DNA of 64,000 bases from Pseudomonas japonica (GTDB taxonomy: Bacteria > Pseudomonadota > Gammaproteobacteria > Pseudomonadales > Pseudomonadaceae). The first letter of the stretch is position 1. Every line of letters begins with the position of its first letter. Of this stretch, positions 27,793-38,556 are shown in pieces. The DNA lies in contig NZ_FZOL01000027.1 in the NCBI RefSeq assembly GCF_900188455.1, forward strand, positions 1 through 64,000, written 5' to 3'. The notes beneath the pieces were generated by a model, which saw nothing but the letters and a program-made list of their open reading frames with translations, had not been told where the DNA came from and made no database searches. Made by a program: the position numbers and the translations under genes.

Positions 27793-30700
27793 TCACTGGA
27801 TCATCTTGACGAGTTTCGGCCATTGCACCGCGACGGCCATGACCCCCGGGTGTTCCGCCATCTGCGCCGACCAGCTGGCGCGGGCATCGATGGCGCGCAG
27901 TTCGAGGCTGGCGCTGCCGCCATTGAGCCGCTGCACCAGCAATTGCCAGAAGCGCGAACCCTGCGCGGCCAGGACGTGACCGCTGGCGACGATGGCGTCG
28001 ATTTCGCTGTCGACGGGGATATCCCACAGGCACAGGATGTCGGCCATGTCCGCGTCTCTCAGGTACAGCGGCGCCGAATCCCACTCCGGTAGCGCCGGGT
28101 CCGGCCGTGGCCAGCAGCGCAAGGCAGGTGCGTCCAGGTCGGCCAGTTCACCGGCAGCGACGGCCTGGCTGAACAGCGCGGGCCAGTTGGCCGCCCCGCC
28201 ATTCTGTTCAAGCCAGCGCGCCACCCGCTCGCCGGCCATGCGGCAATCGTCCAGCAGTTCGCCGCCATCGAACCTGGCGGCAGCCTCCAGACGGTTCGCC
28301 AGCGCCTTGCAGGCCTCGGGGAAGGCGACGATCCGGGCGGCGTAGTCATCGTTGCTCTCAGCCGCGGCTTGCTGTAGCGCGAAATACCGCTGATTGAGCC
28401 GCAGCACCCGGGCGAAGCGCACGATGGCCTGTTCGAACGGCGCGTCGTACTCCGGCCTGCCGGCCAGCGCCAGGGTCGCGCGCCACGGCGCCAGCGGCCG
28501 GAAGTCCACGACCAGCTGGAACGCACGCGGCGCCGGGTTACTGTCAATCCGCGGCAGGCTTTCCGCCGTGGTCCAGCGCGTGCCGCGGCAGCGTACCGCC
28601 ACCGCTGCGGTCGTCGCATCCTCGGCCACCAGGCGGGTGTCGGACAGCTCTTCGCTGAGCCGCAGGCTGCCACTGGACGCCTGGAAGTGCAGCTGATAGC
28701 TGATGTCCGGGTCGGGCCACCAGCACACGTCCTGCGGGCCACCGCTGTTCCGCTCGCGAGCCACCTCCGGGGTCAGGTCGTGGTGCGACAGCAGGCGGTG
28801 ACTGAGCCGGTACAGGGTCTCGCCGTGCGGTCCGGGCACCAGGCTGAGGATCGGCAGCAATGCCTGCGCGCTGTCCAACGTGCGCAAGGAACGTCGCGGC
28901 AGGTCGTCCTGCAGCGCCGAAACCAGCTCGGAGACGACAATGCCGGCCCGTGCCGCGGCCACCGCCAGCACCTTGTACTGCGGGGCGATGGCCGGGAAAT
29001 TCAGTACCTCGGCGCCCTTCCACAGCCCCGCCCGGGTGTCCGCCATCTCGCCCAGGCGGGTCGGGGTCAGCCGGCGCACCTCGCCCGCCTGCGCCGGCGC
29101 AACGGCGCCCAGGTCGTCCCATTGCGCGGGTCGTTGCGGATGCTCGGCCAGACGCTGCGGGTAGAGTTCGGGGTCGTCGATGCCGTGGTCGGCGACCAGC
29201 TTCCGCGGCCAGGTCGGGGTGCGATAGGCGCGCAACTGGGTGAGCAGCACATCCGGCTTGCCCAGCCGGGCGAACAGCGGCCGATTGGAGGCGGCCAGCG
29301 ACTCCTCGCCATGGCGGGCCAGGATCAGCTCCCAGGTCTCGTGCTGGATCGAACTGCCGAGGATCACCGGCGGCTCGATCCGCTCGGTCCGCGGGACCAC
29401 GGCGATGGCATGGCCGACCGGCTGCTTGCGCATGTCCTCGGTCACCAGTTGCTCGCGCTCCGCCGCCGGCAGCAGACCGACGCCCGCCATCAGGTGCGCA
29501 TAGCGCGAGACCGGGCGCAGGGCATAGGCGCGGGCATGTCCCCAGCGATCATCGCTGGGGATGTACAGGCGCACGCAGCCGGCGCCATCGGCGGCCAGGC
29601 GCAGCGGGTTGGTCCGGCTCGGCGCGGCCAGCGCCAGGTTGATCGACGACGTGCCGGCCAGGCCCGGGCCGGGGGCCGCGGCGTGATCCAGCAGGCGCTG
29701 GGCCCAGGCGGTGTATTGGCCCATCAGCGAGGTCCAGGTGTCGTCGTCGTAGCGCTTCGGCTCGGCGAAATTCGGCGCGACGGCGCGCAGGTGCGCGAGC
29801 AAGGTGCCCAGGCGACGCGGCTCGGTGCCCATCTGCCGTGCCCAGGCCTTGGCGTTCTGCATCGGGAACAGTTCGAAGACATCGAGGCCGGCCAATGTGA
29901 CGCGAGGGCTGCGCCGCAGCTTGCAGCGGCTGGGCCTGACTGTCAGATAGACAGTTTTCTCGAACGTTCTGCCACCTTGCTGGGTAATCGTCACCTGCAA
30001 CCCATAGCGAATTTTAAAACCGACCAGATCAGTCCGCCCGGCAGGACAACGCACCACTAACCGGTGCTGGCCCAGCGTGGACTGTGCCAGTCGCAACTCG
30101 ACCTGCGGATCCTTTCTGCCCAACGTGACACCGAGGCCCGTCGCTGGATCGAGCAGATCGATTTCATCCTGGCTGGTGTCGCCGTGCGCACGTTTCAACC
30201 ACAGCGACATCCGCTGCAGGCTCCACTGACCGCCGGACCCGGCATGACAATCAAGGCGCTCTCGACAAGCCTCGGCAGCATCGAAGGTCAACAGGCGATA
30301 ATCCCATATCGCCTCCGGCACCGGCCGCAACGACAACTGGATCAGCGCCAGGCCATCGTCGTCGATGTCGAACGCCTTGCTCGCACTGCTCGCCGTGCTG
30401 ACCGCGTCGAACGGCCGCACCACCCGGTTGGCGCCGGGCTTGAGCAGCACTTCGGCAAATGGCTGGCAGGACGTACCAAGGCGCCCGCGCCAGCGTTCGA
30501 ACACCGCGCTGAACACCGCGTCGACCCGCGCCGCCACCTCGACCGGGCGCAGGAAGCGCCCTTCGCCCAGGTGGTACAGGCGCACCGTCGCCGCCAGCCC
30601 GAGGGCCTGCAGCACGCCCCAGCCGTAGGGATCGCTGGCCGGTGGGGTGGCCGCGAGCCAGGCGGCCAGCTCGCTACCCTCGACCTGCGCGGGCGCCTGC

Positions 30701-33700
30701 AGCATGACGTTGTAGGCGCGGTAGACCTGCGGAATCGCCTGGCCCTGGCGGTCGCGCAGGGCCAGTTCGGCAAGGGTTTCCTCCAGCAGCGGATGCAGCG
30801 GCGAACGGAAATCCAGCGCGACCGGGACGCTGGTCAGCAGTTCCTCACCGAGATGCGACGACAGCTCCAGGTTCAGACCGTCCAGCGCGCCAGGATCGCG
30901 TTGCCACGCCTTCACCTCCGGCCCCTCATCGTCCAGCCCTTGCAGGCACAGGCTGAGCAGCAGGTAGCGCAGTACGCTGGCAGTGAAACGCCCCGTCTGC
31001 AGCAGGGAGAAATGCTCATCCTTGGCGAGGCCGAAGAACGCGTCGGGTGCGGCTGCGCCAGCCAGCTCGACGACCGGCGTACAGAGCCCGACGCGCAGCG
31101 ACGCCGAGATATCCTTGAGCGTGCGCGAGGCCGGCGAATCGATGGCGATGGTCAGGCGTGCCTTGATCGAATCGGGCCAGCCCTTGCGCAGCAACTCGAT
31201 GATCGCCGACTCCGGTGCCTGCAGCAGCAGACGCTGGCGCGGCAGGCGTTTGGCGAAGCCCGGCGTGCTCTCGCGCGCCGAGTACCAGGCCCGTCGCGGC
31301 GCCGTTGCGCCCTGGCCCGGACGCGGCAGGGCGCGCCAGGATTCGCTCGGGTAATGCGCCTGCCAGCCCAGCCAGTCGGCATTGTTCGACGGCACCAGGC
31401 TGGCCTCCTCCGGGGCCAGCAGTTCGATATGGGCAATCCGCCGCGCCCGCTCCCAGGTCTGCGGACTCTCCTCCAGGGCCTGCGCGTGGGTGTCCAGCGG
31501 CGCCAGGTCGTCGAGGTCCAGTTCGTGCAAGTCGAAGCCGGCAATGCTGGTCTGGTGCAGCGGGTCGACCACATCCCCGGCCCATTGCGCCAACGCATCG
31601 AACTCCAGGTGTACCGCGCTGCGCCGCGCGCTGTCGCGCTGCACCTCGATACAGCGCTGATCGCCCGCCGCCCATTGACCCAGGCTGGCCCCCGGCACCG
31701 GCATGCGCAGATGCAGGAAACCGCTGCGCACCCGCAGGCGGTGCTGCGGCAGTGGCGGCAGACGCAGGTGCAGCGGCCACTCGAAGACTTCCGGGCGCAG
31801 GCTGGTCGACGCTGCGGCACGTCCGCCGGACAGGTGCCTGATGGTCAGCTCGCTGGGCACCGCAACCAGTTGCGAACTCAGTTCGACACCATCCGCCAGG
31901 GTGATATCGGTGCGCAGCCAGAAGCGCGCGGCGATGCGCTGGCCGTCCTGGTTGACCCAGAGTGCCTTGCGCAATTCGACCAGTCGCGCGGGACTCAACA
32001 GCGTCTGGTCCCATCCGACCTCGTGGGTCAGCGCGCCCCAGAGCTCGAAGCGGTTCCGCGTGTCGGCGTCACGCTCCAGTGCTTCCACGCTGGCGCGCTG
32101 CGCCTCGTTGGCGTTTGCCAGTGAGCGCAATTTGGCGAAGGGAATCTCGAAACGCAGCGCCGGCGCTGTCGCCTGCGCCCCGGCACTGCCCAGGCCGCGC
32201 ACCTTGTCGGTGGCACCGCCGGCGGCATAGGCCCCCGCCGGCAGAATCAGCTCCTGCTCGACGATCAGGGTGTAGGAGCGCGTGGCCTTGAGGTCCTTCC
32301 GGGCCTGCCACGCCGGGTCGTGCACGGCGATATACACGGCGAGATCGTCCGGGGCGGTGTCGCGGGTCTGCCAGCACAGGTCGCAGTCCGCCGGGATGAC
32401 CGCCGGGTTGCTGCGCAGGGTCTGCACCACGCGGATCTCGGCCTGCGCCGCGCGCACCGGCGGGCGCGGCCGTTCGAAGACATGCAGGAAACTCTTGCTC
32501 AGCCCGCGGGTACCGGCGATGTCCACCGGCGTCACCGACCAGGTGAAAGTGACATCCTCGCCGCCGATGTCCAGCTTCGCCCAGGCCCGGGTGGCCAGCA
32601 GGGCATCGGCCTCGTTGGCGGTGGGCAACAGGGCCCGGCGCCATTCGGCGGGCAGGTCGCTGAAGTCGTCGACGTACTGCCAGTCCGCCGGATGCACGGC
32701 GACATGGTCCAGGTCTTTCCCCTCCTGCTCCTGCGCCGCGCCGAAGGTCGCGGCGGGTTTGACCCGTACCAGCCGTGGCTGGTACTCGCGGCCTTCGATG
32801 GTGCGGCGGATTTCGTAGTGATGGAGGAACTGGTCGGGGTCGGGATGGATCTCCTCCAGCCAGGGCAACGACAGGTCCCAGTCCATGCACATGCCGTTGG
32901 CGCCCAGCTCCAGGCGCGAACCGGCGAAGATCGGGTCCTGGTGCTGGAACCAGCCGCGCACCGGGTTGAACACTTCCACCCGGGCCGCCGCGCGCTGGGC
33001 CTGGTCGTGCTTGTGCACGGTCAGGGACTCGGCCAGGGCTTCCAGTTGCGCGGCCGGACCATGGAACATCAGGCCCAGGTCGAGCACATGGGCCTCATCG
33101 AGGTTGGTCCGCGGGGTGCCGCTGGCGAAGGTGACGAACTGGTCGAGGAACATGCTCATGGCCGTCGAGCGCGCCTGCAAGGCACGGTCATCCGCCGGGT
33201 ACTGCGCGGCGTTCGCCAGATGCTCGCGTTGCGCCAGATCGCGCTGCGCGGCGCGGTCGGCCTCGTCGCGACTGGCGGTGGCGGTCTTGCGCCGGTACTG
33301 GCGCGGGCGTTTCGGCTCCTGCCGGTCCAGCGCCAGGCGCCAGAATTCGCTGCCCTCCTGGCGCCAGGAGGTGCTGGTCAGGAAGCACTCGTCGAACAAC
33401 TGGTCGAGGCGGAACTCCACGCCGGGGGTGTCGACCGGAATCCGCGAGGTCCAGCGGCTGAGCACGTACTCGACTTCGCTGTCGAGGTGTTCGCCCAGCC
33501 CATCGGGGCCCAGTCGCTGGACATCCTGCAGGTTGTCCAGCCGGCAGTAGTTCAGGCGGTAGGAAAAACCCGGCAGCGGGTCGCGCAGGCAGGGTGGCGA
33601 AGCGTAGAAGCCTCCACCGCGCGAATGGCTCACCTCCTGCGGCACCAGCAGGCCGTAAGCGTAGTCTTCGCCGTCGGGCGACAGCGCCCGGTACAGCACC

Positions 33701-36700
33701 AGCCAGAACGCCGTCTTGCCGATCGGCCGCCCCGCGTCCGGCAGATAGATCAGGTCAGGCCGGGACTCGCTGGTCGCCGGTTTCTGCTCGACCACCTGCT
33801 TGTCGGCCGGCTTCGCCTTGAGCGTCTCCACCTGCGCAGCGTCATCGATGCGCTGGTCACCGTCCTTGCTCGCCGCGGCCGGTGGCAGGTCCGGCTGGTC
33901 GGCGCTGATCGACATCGCCAGGAAACGCTGCACCTGTGCCCGCGCCGCATCCAGCTCGCCGGCGTTGAAGGCGAAACCGATACCCACGCCGAGGGTGCAG
34001 CCAAACGCCGAGATCGCCAGCCGGGCATTGCCGCGCCCGCCCACCCCGGAGGTGGTCACGGCCATTTCGATGGCGGCGCTGAACTGCACCGAATAGGAAA
34101 AACCGATGCGCAGGGTGAAGCTCTTGAAGCCGAGGTCCACCTCCATCCAGGCACGCACGCGGAAGGCCAGCGACGCATCGAGCATGACCAGGCCATAGAC
34201 CATCGAACCGCTGAAGCGCCAGCTCAGGTAGGCGATCAGGCGGGCGACGAAGCGCGCCTGCAGAGTGGCTTCGAGCGCCACGCCGATCGAGCCGCTGCCG
34301 GCGCTGCCACCGAACGCCAGCCAGGCATCGGCCTCGATGTTGTAGCCCCATACCAGGCCATCGTCGGCGGCGCGGAAGATCATCCCGCCGCGCAGGCTGA
34401 CCTTCATGTTCGCCTCGTCCACCAGGCGTACCGCCAACTGGTCGGGCCAGCCCAGCTCGTAGTGGAACAGCCCCGGGCGGATGTACAGGGTCGCCGACCA
34501 GTCCACCGACTCCACCGCGCGGCGCAGTGTCTGGCCAGTGCGCAGGCCTTCGAAGCGTTCGCCGATGAAACCTTTCGAATCACCGATCATCCGCGCCAGC
34601 AACTCCGAACGCGGCGCGCTGATATACAGGTAGCCGCGCAGGCCGGGGCGCTCGCGGAAATTGTCCTTGTTGCCGCGAAAGTCCGCGTAGTTCACCCCCA
34701 GCCAACCGCGCAGCGAAGCCAGCAGGGTCAGGTCGGAGCGCAGGGCGACGATCATGTCGAAGAAGAACGGGTTTTCCGCTTTTTCCTCTTCCTTTTCGAT
34801 CCAGGCCTTTTTCGCCGGGTAGCTCTGCAACGCCGCGCGCAAGGCCAGGGTGAAGCGGTCGCCGTCCGGGTCGGGCGTCCAGGCGGCGAAGCGGCCGAGG
34901 TCGCCCTGGCGTTTCGACACATCGTCGAGCACGCGGATCAGCTGGGCCGGGGTCTTCGCCTCGTCAGCGTCGCGAATGCCCGTCAGGGTGTAGCGGAAAC
35001 CGAAGCCCATGCCGGCTTCGCGCATGTAGAAATTCCAGAAGCCGGTGGGCACTTCCACCGCCAGCTTGTCCTTCTGCAGGTAGACGAAGAACGCCTTGCG
35101 CCGCGCGCCGGGCGCATCCTTGCGCTCCACTTCGAGGAAGCCAAGGCTCGCCTGCATCGCACCCCAGCCGGGGATCTCCACCTCGCCTTCGCCGAGGAAG
35201 CCGTAGGTGTTGTAGCCGTCCGGGGCGAACTGCTTGCCTTCGACGGTACGGGTCGAGGGATCCACCGCCAGCACCGAGCCACGCACTTTCACCGAGCCAG
35301 CCAGTTGCAGGTCCAGGCCCAGGCCTTCGGCGCTGATCCGCGGCAAGGCTTCGCCGTCCGCCGGCGGGGCGATCCACAGGCCGTGGAAATCGATCTTCGG
35401 CTGCATCACATCGCCGATCTCGGCGAACTTGATCTGCCCCGACAGGTTGATCGCCGGCGCGCCGTCGAAGCGCTCCGCCGAGGGATGGAAGCCGAAGCCA
35501 CGCAGCTCGAAGGTGAACAGGTTGAACAGCGAGAAGCTTTTCTTCGGGTTCAGGGCCTTCTGGAACGACACGTGCCGCGCCAGCACGCGCGCATCGCCGG
35601 TCAGCGGGGTGCGCTCCAGGTTGATTTCGATGTCCTTGAGAAAGCCCAGCAGGCCGCCTTCGAATTCGCCGGCCTTGGGTGTGAAGCGCAGCGAGCCGGT
35701 GACCAGCAGGTACAGGTGATAACCGCCGTCCTTCTGGATGCCGAGGTCCAGGTCGGTGATCACCAGGGTGAAACGGGTGGCGTGACAGACGATGGCCTCG
35801 CCCTTCTTGTCCAGGGTGACCTTGCCCGAGCGCAGGACGATGCTGCCGCCCTCCTGGAGGAGGGCCAGGTCGAGGCTGCATTCGGCATCGCCGATCAGCG
35901 CCGGCGGCAGCTTGCCACGGCCACTGACCGTCGCCTCCTGCAGTTGACCCGCACGCATTTCGAAGCGGCCCTGATGGAAACGGAACGGCACGTCAAGGCC
36001 ATTGATCCGTACCGGGCTGTCGGCGACGGTGGCGCTGATGTCGATGCCGCGGCGGCCGACGAAGAATGTCGAGACTTCGAACAGGATGCCGTCGTCGCCG
36101 CTCGACAAACCCTCGAAACGCAGGGTCATGCGCGCCGCTTCAGAGTTGAGCGCCAGCCCGGACTCACCGTCGAGGAAGCTCAGGGTGAACATCTCGACTT
36201 CTTCGTCGTTCTTGCGCTTGTTCTCGTCGCGCTGCTCGATGATCCAGGTCAGCCCGAGCGCCCGCTCGACGATGCGCCGCGACTTCAGCCCCGCGCCCTT
36301 GGGCGTGCGCAAACGCACGCGCAGGGTGTCCAGGGCGAGGATCAGGCCGAGCTCGACCCGGCTCTGGACCCCGGCCGCCTTGATGCCCAGGGCCAGCTCA
36401 CCCTCCACTTCGCGCGTCGCCGTCCGGTACTCGTAGGTAAAGCCTTCGACCCAGACCACCTGGGCAAAGCTGTCCTTCAGCTTGTCGAGGAAGCCGACCG
36501 GTTGAGCACCGATCCCCGGCTCACCCATGCCCAGCAGCGGCAGCAGGCGATCCTTGGCGAATTCCACGTCGGCGTCCAGGTCCAGCGGCGTCAGCCGCCA
36601 CGGTTCCGCGACCGTGGCCACGCCCGTGCTGATGCCATGCAGGCTGCCTTCGAGGCGCTTGAGGAACACGGCCCGACCGCGCTCGACACCGACCAGGACG

Positions 36701-38496
36701 ATGTCCAGGCGCTGGTTCGGGAGCCGCGGGCTGACCTGGGTCTTCAAGGTGATGATGCGGGTATCGGCGCGCCCGCCAGTGTCGTGGCTGGCGTCCGGCA
36801 TATGCCCGGCGCTGCCGGTGGCCTGGTCTTCCAGCCACAGGTCGGTGCCCAGGTCGGCGATCGCGGTTTTCGCCGCGGGCGTCGCGTGGCTCAGCAGCAG
36901 GTAGGCGCCGGGATTGTCGACCAGGTCGAGCAGCAGGCCGGGCTGCCAATCCTTGTGGAGCGTCAGCTCCAGCCCGGCGGCCGTGCAGCGCTGCACGCCG
37001 GACAATGCCTTGTTGCGCATGATCAGGACCTGGCGCAACTGCAGCGGTGCCAGGCCGATGCGCACTTCGCAGCGCAAGGGCACCGACAGCGTGCCCGGCC
37101 CGCTCAGGGCGAACGGATTGGACAACTGGCCGAGAAGCGCGCAGATGCCTTCGGCCAGGGCATCCAGGGCACTGACCAGCGCCTGACCGACGAACAGCGC
37201 CGCCTTCGCCAGGGCCGTGGCGAAACGGCCGAGGATTTCCAGCAGGCGGGTCAGCCGCGGCGGCGTGACATCCGGGCCGTCGAGTGTGGCGAGGAAGCTG
37301 ATGACGTTGCCGACACCTCGCAGCAGGGCGGCGCCCGCGTCGGCCAGCAGTTCCAGCGGATAGGGCTCGACCAGCTTGAGGCGGACCAGGCGCGAGGCCG
37401 AGGGGCTGAACTGCACCTGCCCGCTGAGGCTGATGAAGGTCTGCGGGTCGTCCACCAGGCGCAGTTGCAGACGCTCGAAGGTGACGTCGGCGAGCAGGCA
37501 GCGACTGGCGCCATCCCAGAGCAGGTCGACCGTCACATCATCGGCCTTGAGGCCCAGCGGCCCGAATTGCTGCTGCGCAACAGCACCGGAGCGCACCCTG
37601 AGCGCACCGGACGGGTCCTTGTGCTTGAGCCACAGACCGTCGCCGGTATTGGCCACCCTGAGCTCGGCGATGGAAAGCGTGGCCGCGCCCCCGGTGATCG
37701 TCACGTTGAAGCGGACAAGCCGCGGCTCGATGTTTGCCCAATCGACCGCGTCCGCCGAATCCACCAGGGCCCAGCGCACCTTGCCATTGGCCAGGTCGAT
37801 GGCCAGATGCGGCTGCCCGGACGTGGCGACCACCGCGACCTTGACCTTGTCGGCAAGCGACCCGCCAAGCTGGCCAAGCCGTTCGAGCAACGGCGACGCT
37901 CCCTCGTCACCCGGCCAGACAAGCGTGTCCCGCAGATCCAGGCTGGGGAACCTGAATTCGGGAAAGGCAAAGTTCAGGTCGTCCAGTTCCACCCGCAGCA
38001 GTGCCGGGTTATTCAGGCGCAGCACGCAGCACAGGCTGCTGCTGACCTGCAGCGAGGGCAACGCTGGATCGCCCTGCAACTGCAGGGTGGAGTGCAGGGA
38101 AAATTCGCCGATGCGCGAGTCATTGCCCTGCAACCAGTCCGCCAGCGGCAGTCTGATCTCGCCGTGGGTGGCGGTGCTCAGATCGAGAAAGGTACTGCTC
38201 TCGCCCCAGGTGACCTGCACCGACTCCAGGGCCCGCAATGCCGCGACCAGCTCGGCCCGCGCCTGCTCGCCGCGCCTGGCGATCTCCTTGCCCACGGCAT
38301 CGACCGAGAGGCGCGGCGGATCGCCGTCGGCCGACGTCACGGCCCATTCGGGCACGCTCACCGGCGTCGGCAACTGCGCACTGATCCTGACCTGGTCGGC
38401 CTTGTCCAGGGCCACCGCGGACCACCCCTGACCCTGCTCGCGAGTCAGATACAGCACCAGGTCATTCTCGAACCGCTCGATGATCAAACGTTCCAT
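27793..38496 (-). CDS. Giant protein of unknown function (3567 aa)
   Basis: Very large uninterrupted gene (10.7 kb) with GGAGGGGG before its ATG. No signal peptide. Residues about 1-1350 are beta-rich with alternating hydrophobics. About 375-460 is a hydrophobic/amphipathic helical stretch. About 1380-1560 is Gly- and aromatic-rich and could be membrane-active or barrel-like. About 1570-1600 and 1730-1770 are charged linkers (Lys/Glu-rich, then Arg/Lys-rich). After about 1950 there are Ig/FN3-like segments such as FTWSVTPVDIAGTRGLS. No catalytic motif was recognised. It lies in an operon with a SLATT-like protein upstream and the 2579-aa protein downstream. A similar overall look occurs in long lipid-transfer or surface proteins, but this is only a resemblance. 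Confidence 0.88.
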   Translation of the reverse strand: MERLIIERFENDLVLYLTREQGQGWSAVALDKADQVRISAQLPTPVSVPEWAVTSADGDPPRLSVDAVGKEIARRGEQARAELVAALRALESVQVTWGESSTFLDLSTATHGEIRLPLADWLQGNDSRIGEFSLHSTLQLQGDPALPSLQVSSSLCCVLRLNNPALLRVELDDLNFAFPEFRFPSLDLRDTLVWPGDEGASPLLERLGQLGGSLADKVKVAVVATSGQPHLAIDLANGKVRWALVDSADAVDWANIEPRLVRFNVTITGGAATLSIAELRVANTGDGLWLKHKDPSGALRVRSGAVAQQQFGPLGLKADDVTVDLLWDGASRCLLADVTFERLQLRLVDDPQTFISLSGQVQFSPSASRLVRLKLVEPYPLELLADAGAALLRGVGNVISFLATLDGPDVTPPRLTRLLEILGRFATALAKAALFVGQALVSALDALAEGICALLGQLSNPFALSGPGTLSVPLRCEVRIGLAPLQLRQVLIMRNKALSGVQRCTAAGLELTLHKDWQPGLLLDLVDNPGAYLLLSHATPAAKTAIADLGTDLWLEDQATGSAGHMPDASHDTGGRADTRIITLKTQVSPRLPNQRLDIVLVGVERGRAVFLKRLEGSLHGISTGVATVAEPWRLTPLDLDADVEFAKDRLLPLLGMGEPGIGAQPVGFLDKLKDSFAQVVWVEGFTYEYRTATREVEGELALGIKAAGVQSRVELGLILALDTLRVRLRTPKGAGLKSRRIVERALGLTWIIEQRDENKRKNDEEVEMFTLSFLDGESGLALNSEAARMTLRFEGLSSGDDGILFEVSTFFVGRRGIDISATVADSPVRINGLDVPFRFHQGRFEMRAGQLQEATVSGRGKLPPALIGDAECSLDLALLQEGGSIVLRSGKVTLDKKGEAIVCHATRFTLVITDLDLGIQKDGGYHLYLLVTGSLRFTPKAGEFEGGLLGFLKDIEINLERTPLTGDARVLARHVSFQKALNPKKSFSLFNLFTFELRGFGFHPSAERFDGAPAINLSGQIKFAEIGDVMQPKIDFHGLWIAPPADGEALPRISAEGLGLDLQLAGSVKVRGSVLAVDPSTRTVEGKQFAPDGYNTYGFLGEGEVEIPGWGAMQASLGFLEVERKDAPGARRKAFFVYLQKDKLAVEVPTGFWNFYMREAGMGFGFRYTLTGIRDADEAKTPAQLIRVLDDVSKRQGDLGRFAAWTPDPDGDRFTLALRAALQSYPAKKAWIEKEEEKAENPFFFDMIVALRSDLTLLASLRGWLGVNYADFRGNKDNFRERPGLRGYLYISAPRSELLARMIGDSKGFIGERFEGLRTGQTLRRAVESVDWSATLYIRPGLFHYELGWPDQLAVRLVDEANMKVSLRGGMIFRAADDGLVWGYNIEADAWLAFGGSAGSGSIGVALEATLQARFVARLIAYLSWRFSGSMVYGLVMLDASLAFRVRAWMEVDLGFKSFTLRIGFSYSVQFSAAIEMAVTTSGVGGRGNARLAISAFGCTLGVGIGFAFNAGELDAARAQVQRFLAMSISADQPDLPPAAASKDGDQRIDDAAQVETLKAKPADKQVVEQKPATSESRPDLIYLPDAGRPIGKTAFWLVLYRALSPDGEDYAYGLLVPQEVSHSRGGGFYASPPCLRDPLPGFSYRLNYCRLDNLQDVQRLGPDGLGEHLDSEVEYVLSRWTSRIPVDTPGVEFRLDQLFDECFLTSTSWRQEGSEFWRLALDRQEPKRPRQYRRKTATASRDEADRAAQRDLAQREHLANAAQYPADDRALQARSTAMSMFLDQFVTFASGTPRTNLDEAHVLDLGLMFHGPAAQLEALAESLTVHKHDQAQRAAARVEVFNPVRGWFQHQDPIFAGSRLELGANGMCMDWDLSLPWLEEIHPDPDQFLHHYEIRRTIEGREYQPRLVRVKPAATFGAAQEQEGKDLDHVAVHPADWQYVDDFSDLPAEWRRALLPTANEADALLATRAWAKLDIGGEDVTFTWSVTPVDIAGTRGLSKSFLHVFERPRPPVRAAQAEIRVVQTLRSNPAVIPADCDLCWQTRDTAPDDLAVYIAVHDPAWQARKDLKATRSYTLIVEQELILPAGAYAAGGATDKVRGLGSAGAQATAPALRFEIPFAKLRSLANANEAQRASVEALERDADTRNRFELWGALTHEVGWDQTLLSPARLVELRKALWVNQDGQRIAARFWLRTDITLADGVELSSQLVAVPSELTIRHLSGGRAAASTSLRPEVFEWPLHLRLPPLPQHRLRVRSGFLHLRMPVPGASLGQWAAGDQRCIEVQRDSARRSAVHLEFDALAQWAGDVVDPLHQTSIAGFDLHELDLDDLAPLDTHAQALEESPQTWERARRIAHIELLAPEEASLVPSNNADWLGWQAHYPSESWRALPRPGQGATAPRRAWYSARESTPGFAKRLPRQRLLLQAPESAIIELLRKGWPDSIKARLTIAIDSPASRTLKDISASLRVGLCTPVVELAGAAAPDAFFGLAKDEHFSLLQTGRFTASVLRYLLLSLCLQGLDDEGPEVKAWQRDPGALDGLNLELSSHLGEELLTSVPVALDFRSPLHPLLEETLAELALRDRQGQAIPQVYRAYNVMLQAPAQVEGSELAAWLAATPPASDPYGWGVLQALGLAATVRLYHLGEGRFLRPVEVAARVDAVFSAVFERWRGRLGTSCQPFAEVLLKPGANRVVRPFDAVSTASSASKAFDIDDDGLALIQLSLRPVPEAIWDYRLLTFDAAEACRERLDCHAGSGGQWSLQRMSLWLKRAHGDTSQDEIDLLDPATGLGVTLGRKDPQVELRLAQSTLGQHRLVVRCPAGRTDLVGFKIRYGLQVTITQQGGRTFEKTVYLTVRPSRCKLRRSPRVTLAGLDVFELFPMQNAKAWARQMGTEPRRLGTLLAHLRAVAPNFAEPKRYDDDTWTSLMGQYTAWAQRLLDHAAAPGPGLAGTSSINLALAAPSRTNPLRLAADGAGCVRLYIPSDDRWGHARAYALRPVSRYAHLMAGVGLLPAAEREQLVTEDMRKQPVGHAIAVVPRTERIEPPVILGSSIQHETWELILARHGEESLAASNRPLFARLGKPDVLLTQLRAYRTPTWPRKLVADHGIDDPELYPQRLAEHPQRPAQWDDLGAVAPAQAGEVRRLTPTRLGEMADTRAGLWKGAEVLNFPAIAPQYKVLAVAAARAGIVVSELVSALQDDLPRRSLRTLDSAQALLPILSLVPGPHGETLYRLSHRLLSHHDLTPEVARERNSGGPQDVCWWPDPDISYQLHFQASSGSLRLSEELSDTRLVAEDATTAAVAVRCRGTRWTTAESLPRIDSNPAPRAFQLVVDFRPLAPWRATLALAGRPEYDAPFEQAIVRFARVLRLNQRYFALQQAAAESNDDYAARIVAFPEACKALANRLEAAARFDGGELLDDCRMAGERVARWLEQNGGAANWPALFSQAVAAGELADLDAPALRCWPRPDPALPEWDSAPLYLRDADMADILCLWDIPVDSEIDAIVASGHVLAAQGSRFWQLLVQRLNGGSASLELRAIDARASWSAQMAEHPGVMAVAVQWPKLVKMIQ

Positions 38497-38556
38497 GCTT
38501 CCCCCTCCCCTTGGCCCGACATGCTGCCGCGCGCCCCAGCCAGCGGGCGCAATCGG